Assembly: GCA_028277765.1 (NCBI GenBank)
Contig: JANQFQ010000076.1
Coordinates: 41,905-105,904, forward strand
Direction of reading: 5' to 3'
DNA length: 64,000 bases
Source of the DNA: Desulfobacterales bacterium
GTDB taxonomy: Bacteria; Desulfobacterota; Desulfobacteria; Desulfobacterales; SURF-7
Shown here: positions 33,011 to 42,241 of the stretch, one piece after another
Numbering within the stretch: position 1 is the stretch's first letter
How the letters are laid out: each line of letters opens with the position of its first letter
The notes under the pieces: generated by a model
What the model was told of the DNA's origin: nothing
Databases searched by the model: none
The model's input: only the letters and a program-made list of their open reading frames with translations
Translations under genes and position numbers: made by a program

Positions 33011-34102
33011 TCAAGCTTGTTTTTCAAACTTCTCAATCTCCTCAAGTAGAACATCAACCAGTTGTTCCTGGGGGAACTTTTTAATGACTATCCCTTTTTT
33101 GAAAAGCACGCCTGTTCCGTCTCCGCCGGCAATACCGATGTCCGCCTCTTTTGCCTCGCCCGGACCGTTTACAACACATCCCATGATCGCCAGCTTTATT
33201 GGAAGGGGCTTTAACATAATTGCCTGTTCAACTTTCTCCAGAATATCAAACAGGTTGATATTGCAGCGGCCACATGTGGGGCAGGAAATAATATCAGGGC
33301 CGTGCCTCCGTATATCCAGCGCTTTAAGAATTTCATACCCTACACGCACTTCTTCCACTGGATCGCGGGTCAAAGAGACCCTTATGGTGTCACCGATTCC
33401 TTCGGCGAGAAGTATCCCTATGCCGATGGCGGATTTTACTATTCCAGGGTAGAGGCCACCGGCTTCTGTAACACCTACATGCAGGGGAAAGTCGGTTTTC
33501 CGGGAAAGCATCCTGTATGATTCTATGGTCCTTGGAACGTCTGATGCTTTTATTGAAACTTTTATCTGTTCAAAATCGAAAGACTGCAGCAGTTCAATGT
33601 TCCGTATGGCGCTTTCAACCATAGCCTCTGCAGTAACACCAGTATGCTTTTTTTGGATATCCTTTTCAAGGGAACCAGAATTAATCCCGATCCGTATGGG
33701 AATATTATATTCTTTTGCGCAGTCCACAACGGCTTTTACTTTTTTACCACCGCCAATATTTCCCGGGTTGATTCTCAGGCCGTCAGCGCCTGCATTGGCC
33801 GAGGCTATGGCGAGGCGGTGATCAAAATGGACATCAGCAATAAGGGGTATGGATATGTTTTCTTTTATAGATGAAACAGCCTTTGCAGCTTCCATATCAG
33901 GTACCGCAACTCTGACAACTTCGCAGCCAGCCTCCTCAAGCTGTTTTATCTGGGAGATTGTCGCCGGGATATCTTGTGTATATGTATTTGTCATGGACTG
34001 GACGGAAATTGGCGCACAACCGCCAATTTTAACATTGCCGATCTGTATCTGGCGTGTTTCTTTCTTTTTTATACGCATAGGCATGCCCAATCCAATATTC
34101 AT
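33011..34102 (-). CDS. ispG: 4-hydroxy-3-methylbut-2-enyl diphosphate synthase (IspG/GcpE)
   Basis: About 363 aa. Barrel domain: APISVQSMTNTYTQD, EEAGCEVVRVAVPDMEAA, PLIADVHFDHRLA, LRINPGNIGG and IRIGINSGSLEKDI. C-terminal iron-sulfur domain with the cluster Cys in SCPTCGRCNINLF and MGCVVNGPGEA. Converts MEcPP to HMBPP in the MEP isoprenoid pathway. Start uncertain: ATG 34102, 34084 or 34078; only the last ones sit behind a weak GGATTGGGC. First gene of ispG-proS-rel; 128 bases to proS, containing a degenerate 'acgaatggcacaaatagcc' phrase. Confidence 0.95.
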   Translation of the reverse strand: MNIGLGMPMRIKKKETRQIQIGNVKIGGCAPISVQSMTNTYTQDIPATISQIKQLEEAGCEVVRVAVPDMEAAKAVSSIKENISIPLIADVHFDHRLAIASANAGADGLRINPGNIGGGKKVKAVVDCAKEYNIPIRIGINSGSLEKDIQKKHTGVTAEAMVESAIRNIELLQSFDFEQIKVSIKASDVPRTIESYRMLSRKTDFPLHVGVTEAGGLYPGIVKSAIGIGILLAEGIGDTIRVSLTRDPVEEVRVGYEILKALDIRRHGPDIISCPTCGRCNINLFDILEKVEQAIMLKPLPIKLAIMGCVVNGPGEAKEADIGIAGGDGTGVLFKKGIVIKKFPQEQLVDVLLEEIEKFEKQA

Positions 34103-34347
34103 TCGCAATATCCGGATTTATTGTCTGACCATTGATCCTTTTTTAATTCAAGCGCTTATCTAATATAAAGTCAAAACTTTTTTTAAATATCAGACAGGTG
34201 TATTTTGTTCAAGTGAAATAGCTCGATTTAATTGTTTTTAACGGGGATATGATGTAAAATAATTAGTTAAACTTTTGCCAAAGCGAATTATTAGCCCGGG
34301 AAAAAAAGGGTCTGGCACGTGCGTGGCATTAAAATGCCGCAGGAGAA

Positions 34348-35796
34348 ATGGTGGTGACGTTTTCAAACAATCAACATATAATTAAAACCTGTATGGTTAT
34401 CACCGTTTTTATTACTCTGATTATCCTTACGGTTTACTTTTGCTACGAACCTTATCCTGTTCTTAAAAAGATTTTAGCTGAAAAGAAAATTACGCTTATC
34501 ACACGCAACAATTCCCATTGTTACTATAACTACCGTGGAACGGAAATGGGTTTTGAATATGATCTTGCTAAAGCGTTTGCCGAGTATCTAGGTGTGAAGC
34601 TCAACGTAAAAGTCGCGGAAAAATGGAATGAAATGATACCCGAGCTGATTGAAGAAACCGGCGCTTTTATAGGGGCGAGTATGACAATCACGCCGTCACG
34701 AAAAGAACAGGTCAAGTTTTCCGACGGATATCTGACGATTCAGCAGCATATTATTGTCAACCGGAAAAACTGGAAAATTAAGAATATCAGGGATCTTGCC
34801 GGAAAAGAAGTGTATATCAGGCAAGGAACATCCTACCAGGAACAGCTGGAACAAATCAAGAAGTCAGGGGTGGACATTACCATTAAGACTCTTGAAGACA
34901 TTTCAACCCAGGAACTGATTGCTGACGTTGCAGACGGGAAGATTGATATAACCATAGCAGATACAAACATTGCCCTTCTTAACCGGCGCTATTATCCCAA
35001 CATCATTATTACAGGGACCATTAATGAAAAAGAACCCCTTGGCTGGGCTGTTGCCCCTAACGCGCCCGGGCTTCTTAACAGCATTAATTCTTTTTTTGCA
35101 AAAATAAAGAATGATGGCACATTTGATAAGATATATAACCGGTATTATTCGGATGTTGAATCTTTTGATTATGTTGATCTTAGAGTTTATCATATTCGGC
35201 TAAACACAAGGCTTCCCAAATACAAAAAAATTATAATGACTGCTGCGGAACGGAATGGCTTTGACTGGAGATTGATTGCTGCCCAGGCATACCAGGAGTC
35301 GCATTTTGATAGTGAAGCCAAAAGCTATGCCGGGGCCTGTGGTTTGATGCAGCTTACCCGGTCAACCGCTAAAAGCCTAGGTGTAGAAGATATTACTGAT
35401 CCTGAACAGAACATCAATGCGGGCGTGAATTATCTGAAGAATTTGTATTCACTTTTTGATATGGTTGAAGGTGAGGACAGGATGTATGTTGCATTGGCAG
35501 CTTACAATGTAGGACAGGGACATATTTATGACGCACGCAGGCTGGCAAAAAAAATGGGACTTGATCCTCACAAATGGCATTCCATGGAAATAACCCTCCC
35601 TCTTTTGCAGAAATCCGAATTTTATAAAGCAAGTGATGTAAAATATGGATACTGCCGAGGCACTGAGCCTATCCAGTATATCAAGCAAATCATGAAATAC
35701 TATGATATCCTGAAACAACAGGGGGTTGAATATGAATATAAAGGACTTGTGCTTAACGAGGAGAAAGAGGCTTCTGAGCCGGTGCCTGAGGGATAA
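34348..35796 (+). CDS. mltF: MltF-like membrane-bound lytic transglycosylase
   Basis: 482 aa. N-terminal anchor (about 15-33). Residues about 45-275 are a periplasmic amino-acid-binding-protein-like domain (GFEYDLAKAFAEYLGVKLNV, SMTITPSRKEQVKFSDGY, VYIRQGTSYQEQLEQI). Residues about 290-430 are a family 1 SLT domain: DWRLIAAQAYQESHFDSEAK with catalytic Glu, GACGLMQLTRSTA, INAGVNYLKNLY and VALAAYNVGQGHI. This two-domain order defines MltF, which cleaves the glycan strand to 1,6-anhydro products. The start follows AGGAGA closely; a GTG three bases later is possible. Stands alone between ispG and a repeat region. Confidence 0.92.
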   Translation: MVVTFSNNQHIIKTCMVITVFITLIILTVYFCYEPYPVLKKILAEKKITLITRNNSHCYYNYRGTEMGFEYDLAKAFAEYLGVKLNVKVAEKWNEMIPELIEETGAFIGASMTITPSRKEQVKFSDGYLTIQQHIIVNRKNWKIKNIRDLAGKEVYIRQGTSYQEQLEQIKKSGVDITIKTLEDISTQELIADVADGKIDITIADTNIALLNRRYYPNIIITGTINEKEPLGWAVAPNAPGLLNSINSFFAKIKNDGTFDKIYNRYYSDVESFDYVDLRVYHIRLNTRLPKYKKIIMTAAERNGFDWRLIAAQAYQESHFDSEAKSYAGACGLMQLTRSTAKSLGVEDITDPEQNINAGVNYLKNLYSLFDMVEGEDRMYVALAAYNVGQGHIYDARRLAKKMGLDPHKWHSMEITLPLLQKSEFYKASDVKYGYCRGTEPIQYIKQIMKYYDILKQQGVEYEYKGLVLNEEKEASEPVPEG

Positions 35797-36166
35797 TACT
35801 GATTTTAAGTGCCTTAAGTTATAAGTTACAAGTGCCTAAAGTTGTGGTATCGCTCCGCTCTGTCATTTTTAAAAAATCGTGTTCGTGATCGTGGTCAGCG
35901 AAACGGTGGTCGTGGTCGGTTTAGGAAAAGTAGTAGGTTGGGTAGAGCCGAAAAATTATGGTTGGGTTGAAAAACGTAACTCAACTTATGCTTTAGGTGT
36001 TTGCGTGATATGAGTGGTGATGAGGCGAAACCCAACATTACTTTAGAGTAAAGTGCCTTGAGGAATTCTGTCAGAGTTTAAGCGCCTTAAGTTATAAGGT
36101 ATCCAGACAATTTTATTTTAAAAAGACAGAATGGAACACTGCTTCAATAAAATACGGAGTTTGTCC
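35797..36166. repeat. Intergenic repeat cluster between mltF and gpsA
   Basis: 370 bases without a gene. At 35806-35920 are the words 'gtgccttaagttataag', 'agtgcctaaagttgtgg', 'tatcgctccgctctgtc' and 'cgtgatcgtggtcagcg' of the family at 8781 and 23660. At 35935-36040 follows a different family, 'gtaggttgggta' and 'atggttgggttgaaaaa' with 'gcgaaacccaaca' as the opposing arm. Two convergent genes end here, so hairpins could serve as terminators. Confidence 0.6.
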
Positions 36167-37312
36167 TTACCGCCAGAATCGATACCGCAACAATTCTATG
36201 GTTTCCCTGAACCGGCTGAATTCCGGGTCTGCGTTATAGTGTGACAGGATGTCCCGGAAACATTCTTTGGGCTGCTTGCCGTTGTGCATGACATGGTACA
36301 TTTCATAAAAGATCTTAAAATGTTTTTTAGCAAACCCCTGGCCCATTTTGTTGAACAACCTGTACAGGGCTATTGATGTATTAACCCCCTCAGCAGTACC
36401 GATCTTATTGTTATAATTGATTCTTCCATGCTTTGCCAGATGTACGCCGGCAGAATAGTTCCTGCTGAGGCCGGCATTGGCTGTCATGATAAAGTCAGGA
36501 AACCCGGCATCCTGAAAACAGGTTGCTCTTTGTCCGCCCAGGAAAAGTACCAATTTCTGTGTCTCTATAAACGCTTTACCAATAAAGGTGTTTCTTGCTC
36601 CCTCGCTTTTTTCTGCCTCAGACAGGTAGCCTGAACCGATGGCCACAATGTTCTTAAGTGCACCGAGGATTTCCGTTCCTACTATGTCGGTAGATGTATG
36701 CAGGTTGAATCGATCCCTTATTGACAGCCGTGCTGCTGTTTCTGCTGCCAGTTTTTTGTCGGACATGGCTACTGTTGCTGAAAGATTGTGTCCTTCGATT
36801 ATTTCCTTTGCAAACGTGGCACCTGCGATAACGCCAAAGTTTTTCTTGTCCACCCATGGGAGCTCTTCCATAAGAATCTCCGTGGGCCTTTTCGCAGTAT
36901 CTACCTCGATCCCTTTCATTCCGCTTATAATAATCGTGTTCTTATGAATCAGGGTGCCAAGATTCTCTTTGGTCCTGTCATTAAGTTCACGGACAGCCCG
37001 CCGGAGATATTTTACCGGAAGGATGAAAATGAGCATCTCTTTGTCAACAGCTGCTTTATAGTCTTCCATTACGTAGAGGTTCCTGTTTATTCTGCATCCG
37101 TTCAACACCTTGGGATTTTCCCTGTGCTGTTGAAGATGTTCAAGGAGAGGCGTGTCATCATCAAGTATGGCTTCCTTCCGAATGCCAAGCGTTACCTGGT
37201 TATTTTCTGACAACAGGTTGGCAATTGCCGTTCCAAATGCCCCGGCGCCTATGACGCCTATCCGGACACCCCGGGGCATTGTATGTTGTTTGTTTTGGTA
37301 TGAGGTTTTCAT
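36167..37312 (-). CDS. gpsA: NAD(P)-dependent glycerol-3-phosphate dehydrogenase
   Basis: 381 aa. N-terminal Rossmann motif VRIGVIGAGAFGTAIANLLS; FILPVKYLRRAVREL, SGMKGIEVDT, FGVIAGATFAKEI with the catalytic Lys, LGALKNIVAIGSGYL and RNTFIGKAFIE follow in GpsA order. Makes sn-glycerol-3-phosphate for phospholipid synthesis. It is 40-50 residues longer than E. coli GpsA, mostly as a C-terminal tail (HVMHNGKQPKECFRDILSHY). Nine bases after the yiaA-like gene, so in a unit with it and probably pspA. Confidence 0.88.
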   Translation of the reverse strand: MKTSYQNKQHTMPRGVRIGVIGAGAFGTAIANLLSENNQVTLGIRKEAILDDDTPLLEHLQQHRENPKVLNGCRINRNLYVMEDYKAAVDKEMLIFILPVKYLRRAVRELNDRTKENLGTLIHKNTIIISGMKGIEVDTAKRPTEILMEELPWVDKKNFGVIAGATFAKEIIEGHNLSATVAMSDKKLAAETAARLSIRDRFNLHTSTDIVGTEILGALKNIVAIGSGYLSEAEKSEGARNTFIGKAFIETQKLVLFLGGQRATCFQDAGFPDFIMTANAGLSRNYSAGVHLAKHGRINYNNKIGTAEGVNTSIALYRLFNKMGQGFAKKHFKIFYEMYHVMHNGKQPKECFRDILSHYNADPEFSRFRETIELLRYRFWR

Positions 37313-37320
37313 TTTTCTAC

Positions 37321-37599
37321 CTATAGGTCACTGGTATACTCCTTGAGAATCTTTTCAGTTTTTACATCACTGATTTTGTTTACAATCTTGTTAGCTTCAT
37401 GTTCATCCCTTAAAGTTTTTGAAAGTGTAATTGAAGATCCTACGGTAAAAAGTGTGCCCATGGTCATGTATCCCTTTACCCAGAGTTCACAGGGCATAAA
37501 AAAGATACCGCATGCCATTGCCGTAAGCGCACTTAAAAATGTAATTTTTACAAAAAACAGCCACGCGGCTGAATCTTTTTGAATACCATATTCTTCCAT
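37321..37599 (-). CDS. YiaAB family two-helix inner-membrane protein
   Basis: 92 aa. The YiaAB domain is clear: DSAAWLFFVKITFLSALTAM, then PCELWVKGYMTMGTLFTVGS and TLSKTLRDEHEANKIVN. Two membrane helices and a charged cytoplasmic tail. The ATG stands behind a textbook AAAGGAGGTTGTC. Function unknown; its place between pspA and gpsA suggests a membrane-homeostasis role (inference). Confidence 0.88.
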   Translation of the reverse strand: MEEYGIQKDSAAWLFFVKITFLSALTAMACGIFFMPCELWVKGYMTMGTLFTVGSSITLSKTLRDEHEANKIVNKISDVKTEKILKEYTSDL

Positions 37600-37620
37600 G
37601 ACAACCTCCTTTTGTTAAAA

Positions 37621-37690
37621 TTTAAATCCGAAGCACGAAATCCGAAATCCGAAACAATATCAAATGACCAAAATACAAATGAGGGAAATA
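37621..37690. repeat. 'aatccgaaatccgaaac' type dispersed repeat
   Basis: A degenerate tandem phrase, 'aatccgaagcacgaaatccg' then 'aaatccgaaacaatatc', of a kind common in non-coding DNA of related genomes. It lies between the pspA-like and yiaA-like genes on the minus strand. Confidence 0.5.
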
Positions 37691-37714
37691 ACAACCAACC
37701 ATTTCAACATATTG

Positions 37715-38398
37715 TTATGCAGAATCGGTGACAATAAATTGCTTCTTTAATGCAGCCAGTTCTGCTTCCACATCGTATTCTGCCTCCATTATTTCATATT
37801 GTCGGGCAAGGGACTCTTCTTCGTGGTCAAGCTCGTCCATGGCCTCGGCCATTGCTTCCATATCCATTACCTTTGATTCCATACGGGAGAATTCACTCTG
37901 AATATTATGTGCGTTCTTAAAATCGTTCAAAGAAGAGTTTATCCGTCCCCTTGCTTCAGCTGCTCGCTGACGGGCCTTTAATGATACCGCTTTCCTCCTG
38001 GCCTCTTCCAGCTTTCCACACATCTGTTGAATCTGAAATTTTAATTTCTCATTGGTCTTTACAGCTACTGCCAGGCTGCCGGCCAGACCTTCAGCCATGG
38101 TTTCATGCTCTTTTTTCCTCAGAAGTGCCTGACGGGCCATCTCTTCATCACCAGTCTTAACACTGAATTCAGCTCTTTTAAGCCATCTGTTAACTTCTGC
38201 ACGGTTAAAGTTTAATTCCCTCTCCAGCTTTTTTTCTGATGTAATCACTTCCCCAGCATCCCGCCTCGCATAGCAGATACTCTCTTCCATTTCCCTTATA
38301 ATCTGCCTGATCATCTTTTCAGGATCCTCTGCCTGGTCAATCATCGCGTTTATGTTTGCTGATAAAATGTCTGAAATCCGTCTGAATATGTGTTTCAT
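37715..38398 (-). CDS. pspA: PspA/IM30 family protein
   Basis: 227 aa from ATG 38398; the ATG at 38401 is only two bases from the GGAGG site, so the second is preferred. Entirely helical: HIFRRISDILSANINAMIDQ amphipathic helix, AEDPEKMIRQIIREMEES, then long coiled coil to about residue 205 and the acidic end DVEAELAALKKQF. PspA/IM30 proteins form ESCRT-III-like assemblies on stressed inner membranes. No pspBC or pspF is present; the leader contains two competing hairpins (38460-38494) but no clear sigma54 site. Confidence 0.93.
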   Translation of the reverse strand: MKHIFRRISDILSANINAMIDQAEDPEKMIRQIIREMEESICYARRDAGEVITSEKKLERELNFNRAEVNRWLKRAEFSVKTGDEEMARQALLRKKEHETMAEGLAGSLAVAVKTNEKLKFQIQQMCGKLEEARRKAVSLKARQRAAEARGRINSSLNDFKNAHNIQSEFSRMESKVMDMEAMAEAMDELDHEEESLARQYEIMEAEYDVEAELAALKKQFIVTDSA

Positions 38399-38459
38399 CA
38401 TGACCTCCTGTGTTTACAATCAATTTTAAATACGAAATATACGATCTCTATCAGTTTTT

Positions 38460-38494
38460 GGGGGATTTCCTGTTTCTGATCCCCCACCAGAAAC
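38460..38494 (-). promoter_or_regulatory. Two mutually exclusive hairpins in the pspA leader
   Basis: GGGGGAT (38460-38466) pairs with ATCCCCC (38479-38485), and GTTTCTG (38472-38478) pairs with CAGAAAC (38488-38494). The two stems interlock, so only one can form (or a pseudoknot). They lie 62-96 bases upstream of the pspA start. Confidence 0.45.
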
Positions 38495-39035
38495 TAAAAT
38501 AAAAAAAGTCTGGTGTAACATTTTTTATCAATATCCTTGTTTTTAATAATAACATCCGTGTATCTGTTGAGTTTTAAAAGAGCAATGAGTGTGCCAGAGG
38601 CGATGCTGTGGCCATAACATATTGAAATCTAAATTAAAAAAGGTAAAGGGCCAGGTGTGGCGTTCTCGAAAAATGGAGGCTTTAAGTTCGTTTTATGTAT
38701 GCATAGGGTACATATGTTGTGCAAAGTAATTGTTACTAGGTATTCGAGGCTAGATCCTGGTTTCTAGATCCTAGATGTTGATGCTATATGCAGTTTCTAC
38801 TCTGAGTTTTCTGCTATTTGCTCATATCTAGTGTCGTGTCAATAATGAAACGACATATTTTTGGATAATCGTTATCGCTATCGAAATCGGGATCGAAATC
38901 GAAAAAAGTCGATCCCGATTTCGATTTCGATCCCGATTTCGATAAAGAGGCTTCTATGCAAACCCAGCATCCAGGATCTAGCATCCTCGTCAAACAACGC
39001 AGGATATTGTCTTCCCTTTAATAGCACAGCTTTGT
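38495..39035. other. Intergenic region with a 24-bp inverted repeat and degenerate phrases
   Basis: About 540 bases without a gene. 38750-38780 and 38961-38990 hold 'ctagatcctggtttctag' and 'cccagcatccaggatctag', one dispersed phrase in opposite orientations. The 'cgatttcgat' palindrome is listed separately. A reading frame over it translates to low-complexity Arg/Ser/Ile runs and is not a gene. Confidence 0.55.
38879..38944. repeat. Perfect 24-bp inverted repeat of 'cgaaatcgggat' units
   Basis: 38879-38902 and 38921-38944 are exact reverse complements with an 18-base spacer. Each arm is built from the near-tandem words 'tatcgaaatcgg' and 'gatcgaaatcga', so the element is both tandem and palindromic. 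Confidence 0.8.
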
Positions 39036-40451
39036 TTAAAAGCCATCTAGATATTCTTCCAGTTCATCAAGGAGCCGGACCTGTTCGCTGTCCAGGTTTC
39101 CTTGTTTTCTGATTTCTGCGATTTCAGCTTTTGCTGAGGCTGGGGTTGTGCGGGGAATTCCTCTGTAGTCTAAAAGCGGATCCTGGTTTTTGGCGGGATT
39201 GACTTTTTTCATGTATGTTTTAAATCTTTTCTTTATTGCTCTGGGCAGTTTTAAATCAAAATTTCTGCAAAGAATTCTTCCTGCCAGCTCCTGGGTTGCT
39301 GGTGAGGGAAACTGGCTGACAAGTTCTGCTTTTTTTTCCAAAGGAACCTCGTGAAACCGGCGGCAGAGTTCCTGTTCTTTTCTTGAAAGAAAACCGTTCT
39401 GATAAAGGGCTGCATCTGGATCAAGGTCTGGAATTTCAGAATATGCGTAATTGGCGTGATAATGAATAATATCCATAAACAGTTCGGGTTTTGATTTGAG
39501 CCAGCGAAGGTTCTCTTCAGCCAGCCTGCGCCTTTCTTCCCCCAATTTGTTCCAGTAATGATCACGGGGCGGCAGTATGATCGGGGGCTCTGCCAGCCGT
39601 TTACGTATTACCCAGGTTTTTGTATCTATGGTTTCAGGTGTGGTTTCCTTAAGCTCCTCCCTGTCCAGCCTCAGCCAGAGCATCTGATTGCTATAGGGGA
39701 TGGAGTTACCGAGTAACAAGGCCGGGGCCTGAAAACTATCTTCCGGGCCAAAGTCTCCGGCAACAAGAAGAGAAAGGAGATGTCTCCCATTTGCACTTTT
39801 AAAAGAGACCGGAAGCCCGGCGATCCGGTTTTTTTCTTCTGCCTTAATAAAACAACCGTCAAGGTATTCCCATGTCTCTTTCTCTTTTTTAAACCGGCGC
39901 GCCAGCTCCACGGTCGCCTCCACGTCCACCATGGCATCATGGGCCCGACCATCTGCCAGGTTGTTGGCCGAGCTGAGATATTCCAGCTTCATACTCGGTC
40001 TTCCGTTTGGCTCTGGCCAGGTTAGAACGTTCCTTTTATAAAGGGAGTAAATAACGGTCATGGGAAACAGGTCCATACGGCGACATCCCCGGCTGTACTG
40101 GTGGGTATAAGGCTGGAGAAGGTTCCGATGAAAGGAGAACCGGAGGACTTCATCATCAAATCCAAGAGAATTGTAACCAATGCTGATAGTGCCAAACTCA
40201 TTCATCATACCGTGAATTTTTTTTATTGCCTCATATTCGCTGACGCCGGTCATCGCTTTTTCAATAGAAATCCGGCTGGTAATGATAGCTCCAGGAGAAT
40301 AAATAATGTCCGGTCGAAGCCGGATAAAGATATTATGCCTTTCAATCTCCTTAAGGGCCATATCCGTGCGGATCGACGCGAACTGAAGGGGCTGGTCAAG
40401 AGCCCTGTTCAGTCCGGTGGTCTCAATGTCATAGAAAAGATAAGTGTTCAT
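39036..40451 (-). CDS. sbcB: Exodeoxyribonuclease I
   Basis: 471 aa. DnaQ-like core: YLFYDIETTGLNRALDQPLQ (DxE), SIGYNSLGFDDEVLRFSFHR and the HD pair in GRAHDAMVDVEATVELARRF. The C-terminal part matches the ExoI SH3-like and helical domains (RLAEENLRWLKSKPELFMDI, YSEIPDLDPDAALYQNGFLS). Digests single-stranded DNA 3' to 5' in recombination and mismatch repair. Alone, divergent from the cyclase gene. No oddities. Confidence 0.95.
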   Translation of the reverse strand: MNTYLFYDIETTGLNRALDQPLQFASIRTDMALKEIERHNIFIRLRPDIIYSPGAIITSRISIEKAMTGVSEYEAIKKIHGMMNEFGTISIGYNSLGFDDEVLRFSFHRNLLQPYTHQYSRGCRRMDLFPMTVIYSLYKRNVLTWPEPNGRPSMKLEYLSSANNLADGRAHDAMVDVEATVELARRFKKEKETWEYLDGCFIKAEEKNRIAGLPVSFKSANGRHLLSLLVAGDFGPEDSFQAPALLLGNSIPYSNQMLWLRLDREELKETTPETIDTKTWVIRKRLAEPPIILPPRDHYWNKLGEERRRLAEENLRWLKSKPELFMDIIHYHANYAYSEIPDLDPDAALYQNGFLSRKEQELCRRFHEVPLEKKAELVSQFPSPATQELAGRILCRNFDLKLPRAIKKRFKTYMKKVNPAKNQDPLLDYRGIPRTTPASAKAEIAEIRKQGNLDSEQVRLLDELEEYLDGF

Positions 40452-40718
40452 TATTTATAAGTGTAGTTCAGTTGAAGATATGACACATGTATAACTTATT
40501 AATTCTATCCAAAGAGGATCCCGTATGATGATGGATTTCTCTCTCTTTTTAATTATATTAAAAAGAATATAGCCATATTTATTAATTGGTATCAAGCGCC
40601 AATTTTTTGTACTTGCAGTTTTATAAAAAATATTTTTAAATCTTTATAATATTATATGCTGGTTTAAAAAAGCTACATCAATTTTTTATTCTTCTGGAAA
40701 GATTCAAGGAAACAAACC

Positions 40719-41477
40719 ATGATCACCATAATCGACTTAAGCCTTCCCCTGGAGAGCTGTCCGAGTGAGCCGTTGCAGCCTGAAATAGATAATGAGCCCC
40801 ATGAAAAGAGCGCTGAACTCATGTCCATGTTTTTCGGGTGCGAAATAGGGGATCTGCCTGATGGTTTGGGCTGGGCCAATGATACTGTAAAGATGATTTC
40901 ACACGCAGGAACCCATGTGGATGCTCCCTGGCATTATGCGCCTGTTTCAGAAGGGAAGAAAGCCAGGTCAATTGACGAGATTCCCCTGGACTGGTTTTTT
41001 CATGATGGTGTTGTACTTGATATGCGGCACAAAGAACCAGGATCCGGTATTGTCATTGATGATCTTAAAAGAGCGCTTGCAAGAATCGATTATGAACTAA
41101 AACCTTGGGATATCGTCCTGATACAGACAGGGGCGGACAGGCTCTGGGGCGATCCGGAATATTTTAACGCGGGCTGCGGGATGACCAGAGAGTCTACCTT
41201 GTGGCTGATTGACCAGGGTTGCAGGGTTATGGGGATTGACGCATGGGGGTGGGACAGGCCGTTCTGGGCTATAAAGGAAGCGTTCAAAAAAACAGGCAAC
41301 AGGAATGTGCTGTGGGGCGCTCATTACGCAGGTATTGAAAAAGAGTACTGTCATATCGAAAAGCTGGCCAACCTGGATAAGCTGCCTGAGCCTTTTGGAT
41401 TCAAAGTCGCTTGTTTACCGGTCAAGCTTTCAGGGGGAAGTGCTGGCTGGTGTCGCGCGGCTGCTATTTTTGATTAG
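40719..41477 (+). CDS. Metal-dependent cyclase family protein (kynurenine formamidase-like)
   Basis: 252 aa. The zinc motif HxGTHxDxPxH is present as SHAGTHVDAPWHYAP; IDLSLPLESCPSEP opens the domain and IQTGADRLWGDPEYF, GIDAWGWDRPFW and HYAGIEKEY follow. Family members hydrolyse N-formylkynurenine, isatin or similar amides, or act as polyketide-type cyclases; the substrate here cannot be named. Isolated gene with 240-270 AT-rich bases upstream in which no promoter is obvious. Confidence 0.88.
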   Translation: MITIIDLSLPLESCPSEPLQPEIDNEPHEKSAELMSMFFGCEIGDLPDGLGWANDTVKMISHAGTHVDAPWHYAPVSEGKKARSIDEIPLDWFFHDGVVLDMRHKEPGSGIVIDDLKRALARIDYELKPWDIVLIQTGADRLWGDPEYFNAGCGMTRESTLWLIDQGCRVMGIDAWGWDRPFWAIKEAFKKTGNRNVLWGAHYAGIEKEYCHIEKLANLDKLPEPFGFKVACLPVKLSGGSAGWCRAAAIFD

Positions 41478-41625
41478 CCAATATATTGGTTTTATTGGTT
41501 GAATTGGATAAAACAGAAAAGAACTTTGCATCTTAGCGGCATTGCGTGAAGGAATCAAAAGGAAAAGACCAGATTTCATATCAATGTTGTAAAGGTTCGG
41601 TAAAACTGATAAAATAATAATTAAC

Positions 41626-41997
41626 ATGACAAGAATTCTCATCATAGATGATGAACCAGAAATCCTTGAGGCGCTTAGTGACGTATTTGAACATAAAGGC
41701 TACAACGTCGACGTTGCCCTGGGCGGCAGGGAAGGGATAGAAATATATAAAGAAAACCCAGCAGATGTCGTTGTCCTTGATATTATTATGCCGATTAAAG
41801 ACGGTTATGAAACAATAAATGAATTAAAAGAAAAATTTTCTGATGTTAACATCATCGCCATCTCAGGCGGAGGTACTGTTGGACCTGAAAAGTATTTAGA
41901 AGTTGTCAGGCATTATGGCGTGAAATATGCGTTTAAAAAACCAATAGGATACAAAGAGCTTTTAGCGGCAGTTGAAGACCTTTGTGAAAAAACATAG
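41626..41997 (+). CDS. Single-domain response regulator (CheY-like), copy 1
   Basis: 123 aa, receiver domain only. Acidic pair IDDEPE, phosphorylated Asp in VVLDIIMPIKDG, Thr/Ser position in IAISGGG, Lys in FKKPIGYKEL. No output domain and no kinase nearby. Closely related in DNA and protein to the next gene (244 bases downstream), showing a tandem duplication. The start has no clear ribosome site (taattaac ATG). Confidence 0.92.
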   Translation: MTRILIIDDEPEILEALSDVFEHKGYNVDVALGGREGIEIYKENPADVVVLDIIMPIKDGYETINELKEKFSDVNIIAISGGGTVGPEKYLEVVRHYGVKYAFKKPIGYKELLAAVEDLCEKT

Positions 41998-42241
41998 CGT
42001 TTGATAGTATAATTTTTTTCAAGTGCTTCTGATAAAGGCCCGAACAGGTCGTGAACCTGTCCTTGCTCACGAACACGATTTTTCATTGTTTTCTTAGATT
42101 AAATAAAATAAACTTTGTACATTTGGTGAAGGATTTAGAGAATATTTCATGAAATTTTATATCAGATAATTATTACATGATAGGCCCTGGTATCATAACA
42201 CTGTTGCAATGGCAGAGCAAAACTGATAAGGAGAAAATATC

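Noticed and set aside
38861..39112. 83-codon plus-strand frame over the 'cgaaatcg' repeat
   Set aside because: Translates to repetitive Arg/Asn and Ile/Ser/Pro runs dictated by the palindrome; no ribosome site, and its end overlaps sbcB.
42020..42075. Hairpin 'cgaacaggtcgtgaacctgtcc' between the two receivers as a terminator
   Set aside because: A short stem (ACAGGTcgtgAACCTGT-like) forms, but no T-tract follows, so a terminator call is not supported.
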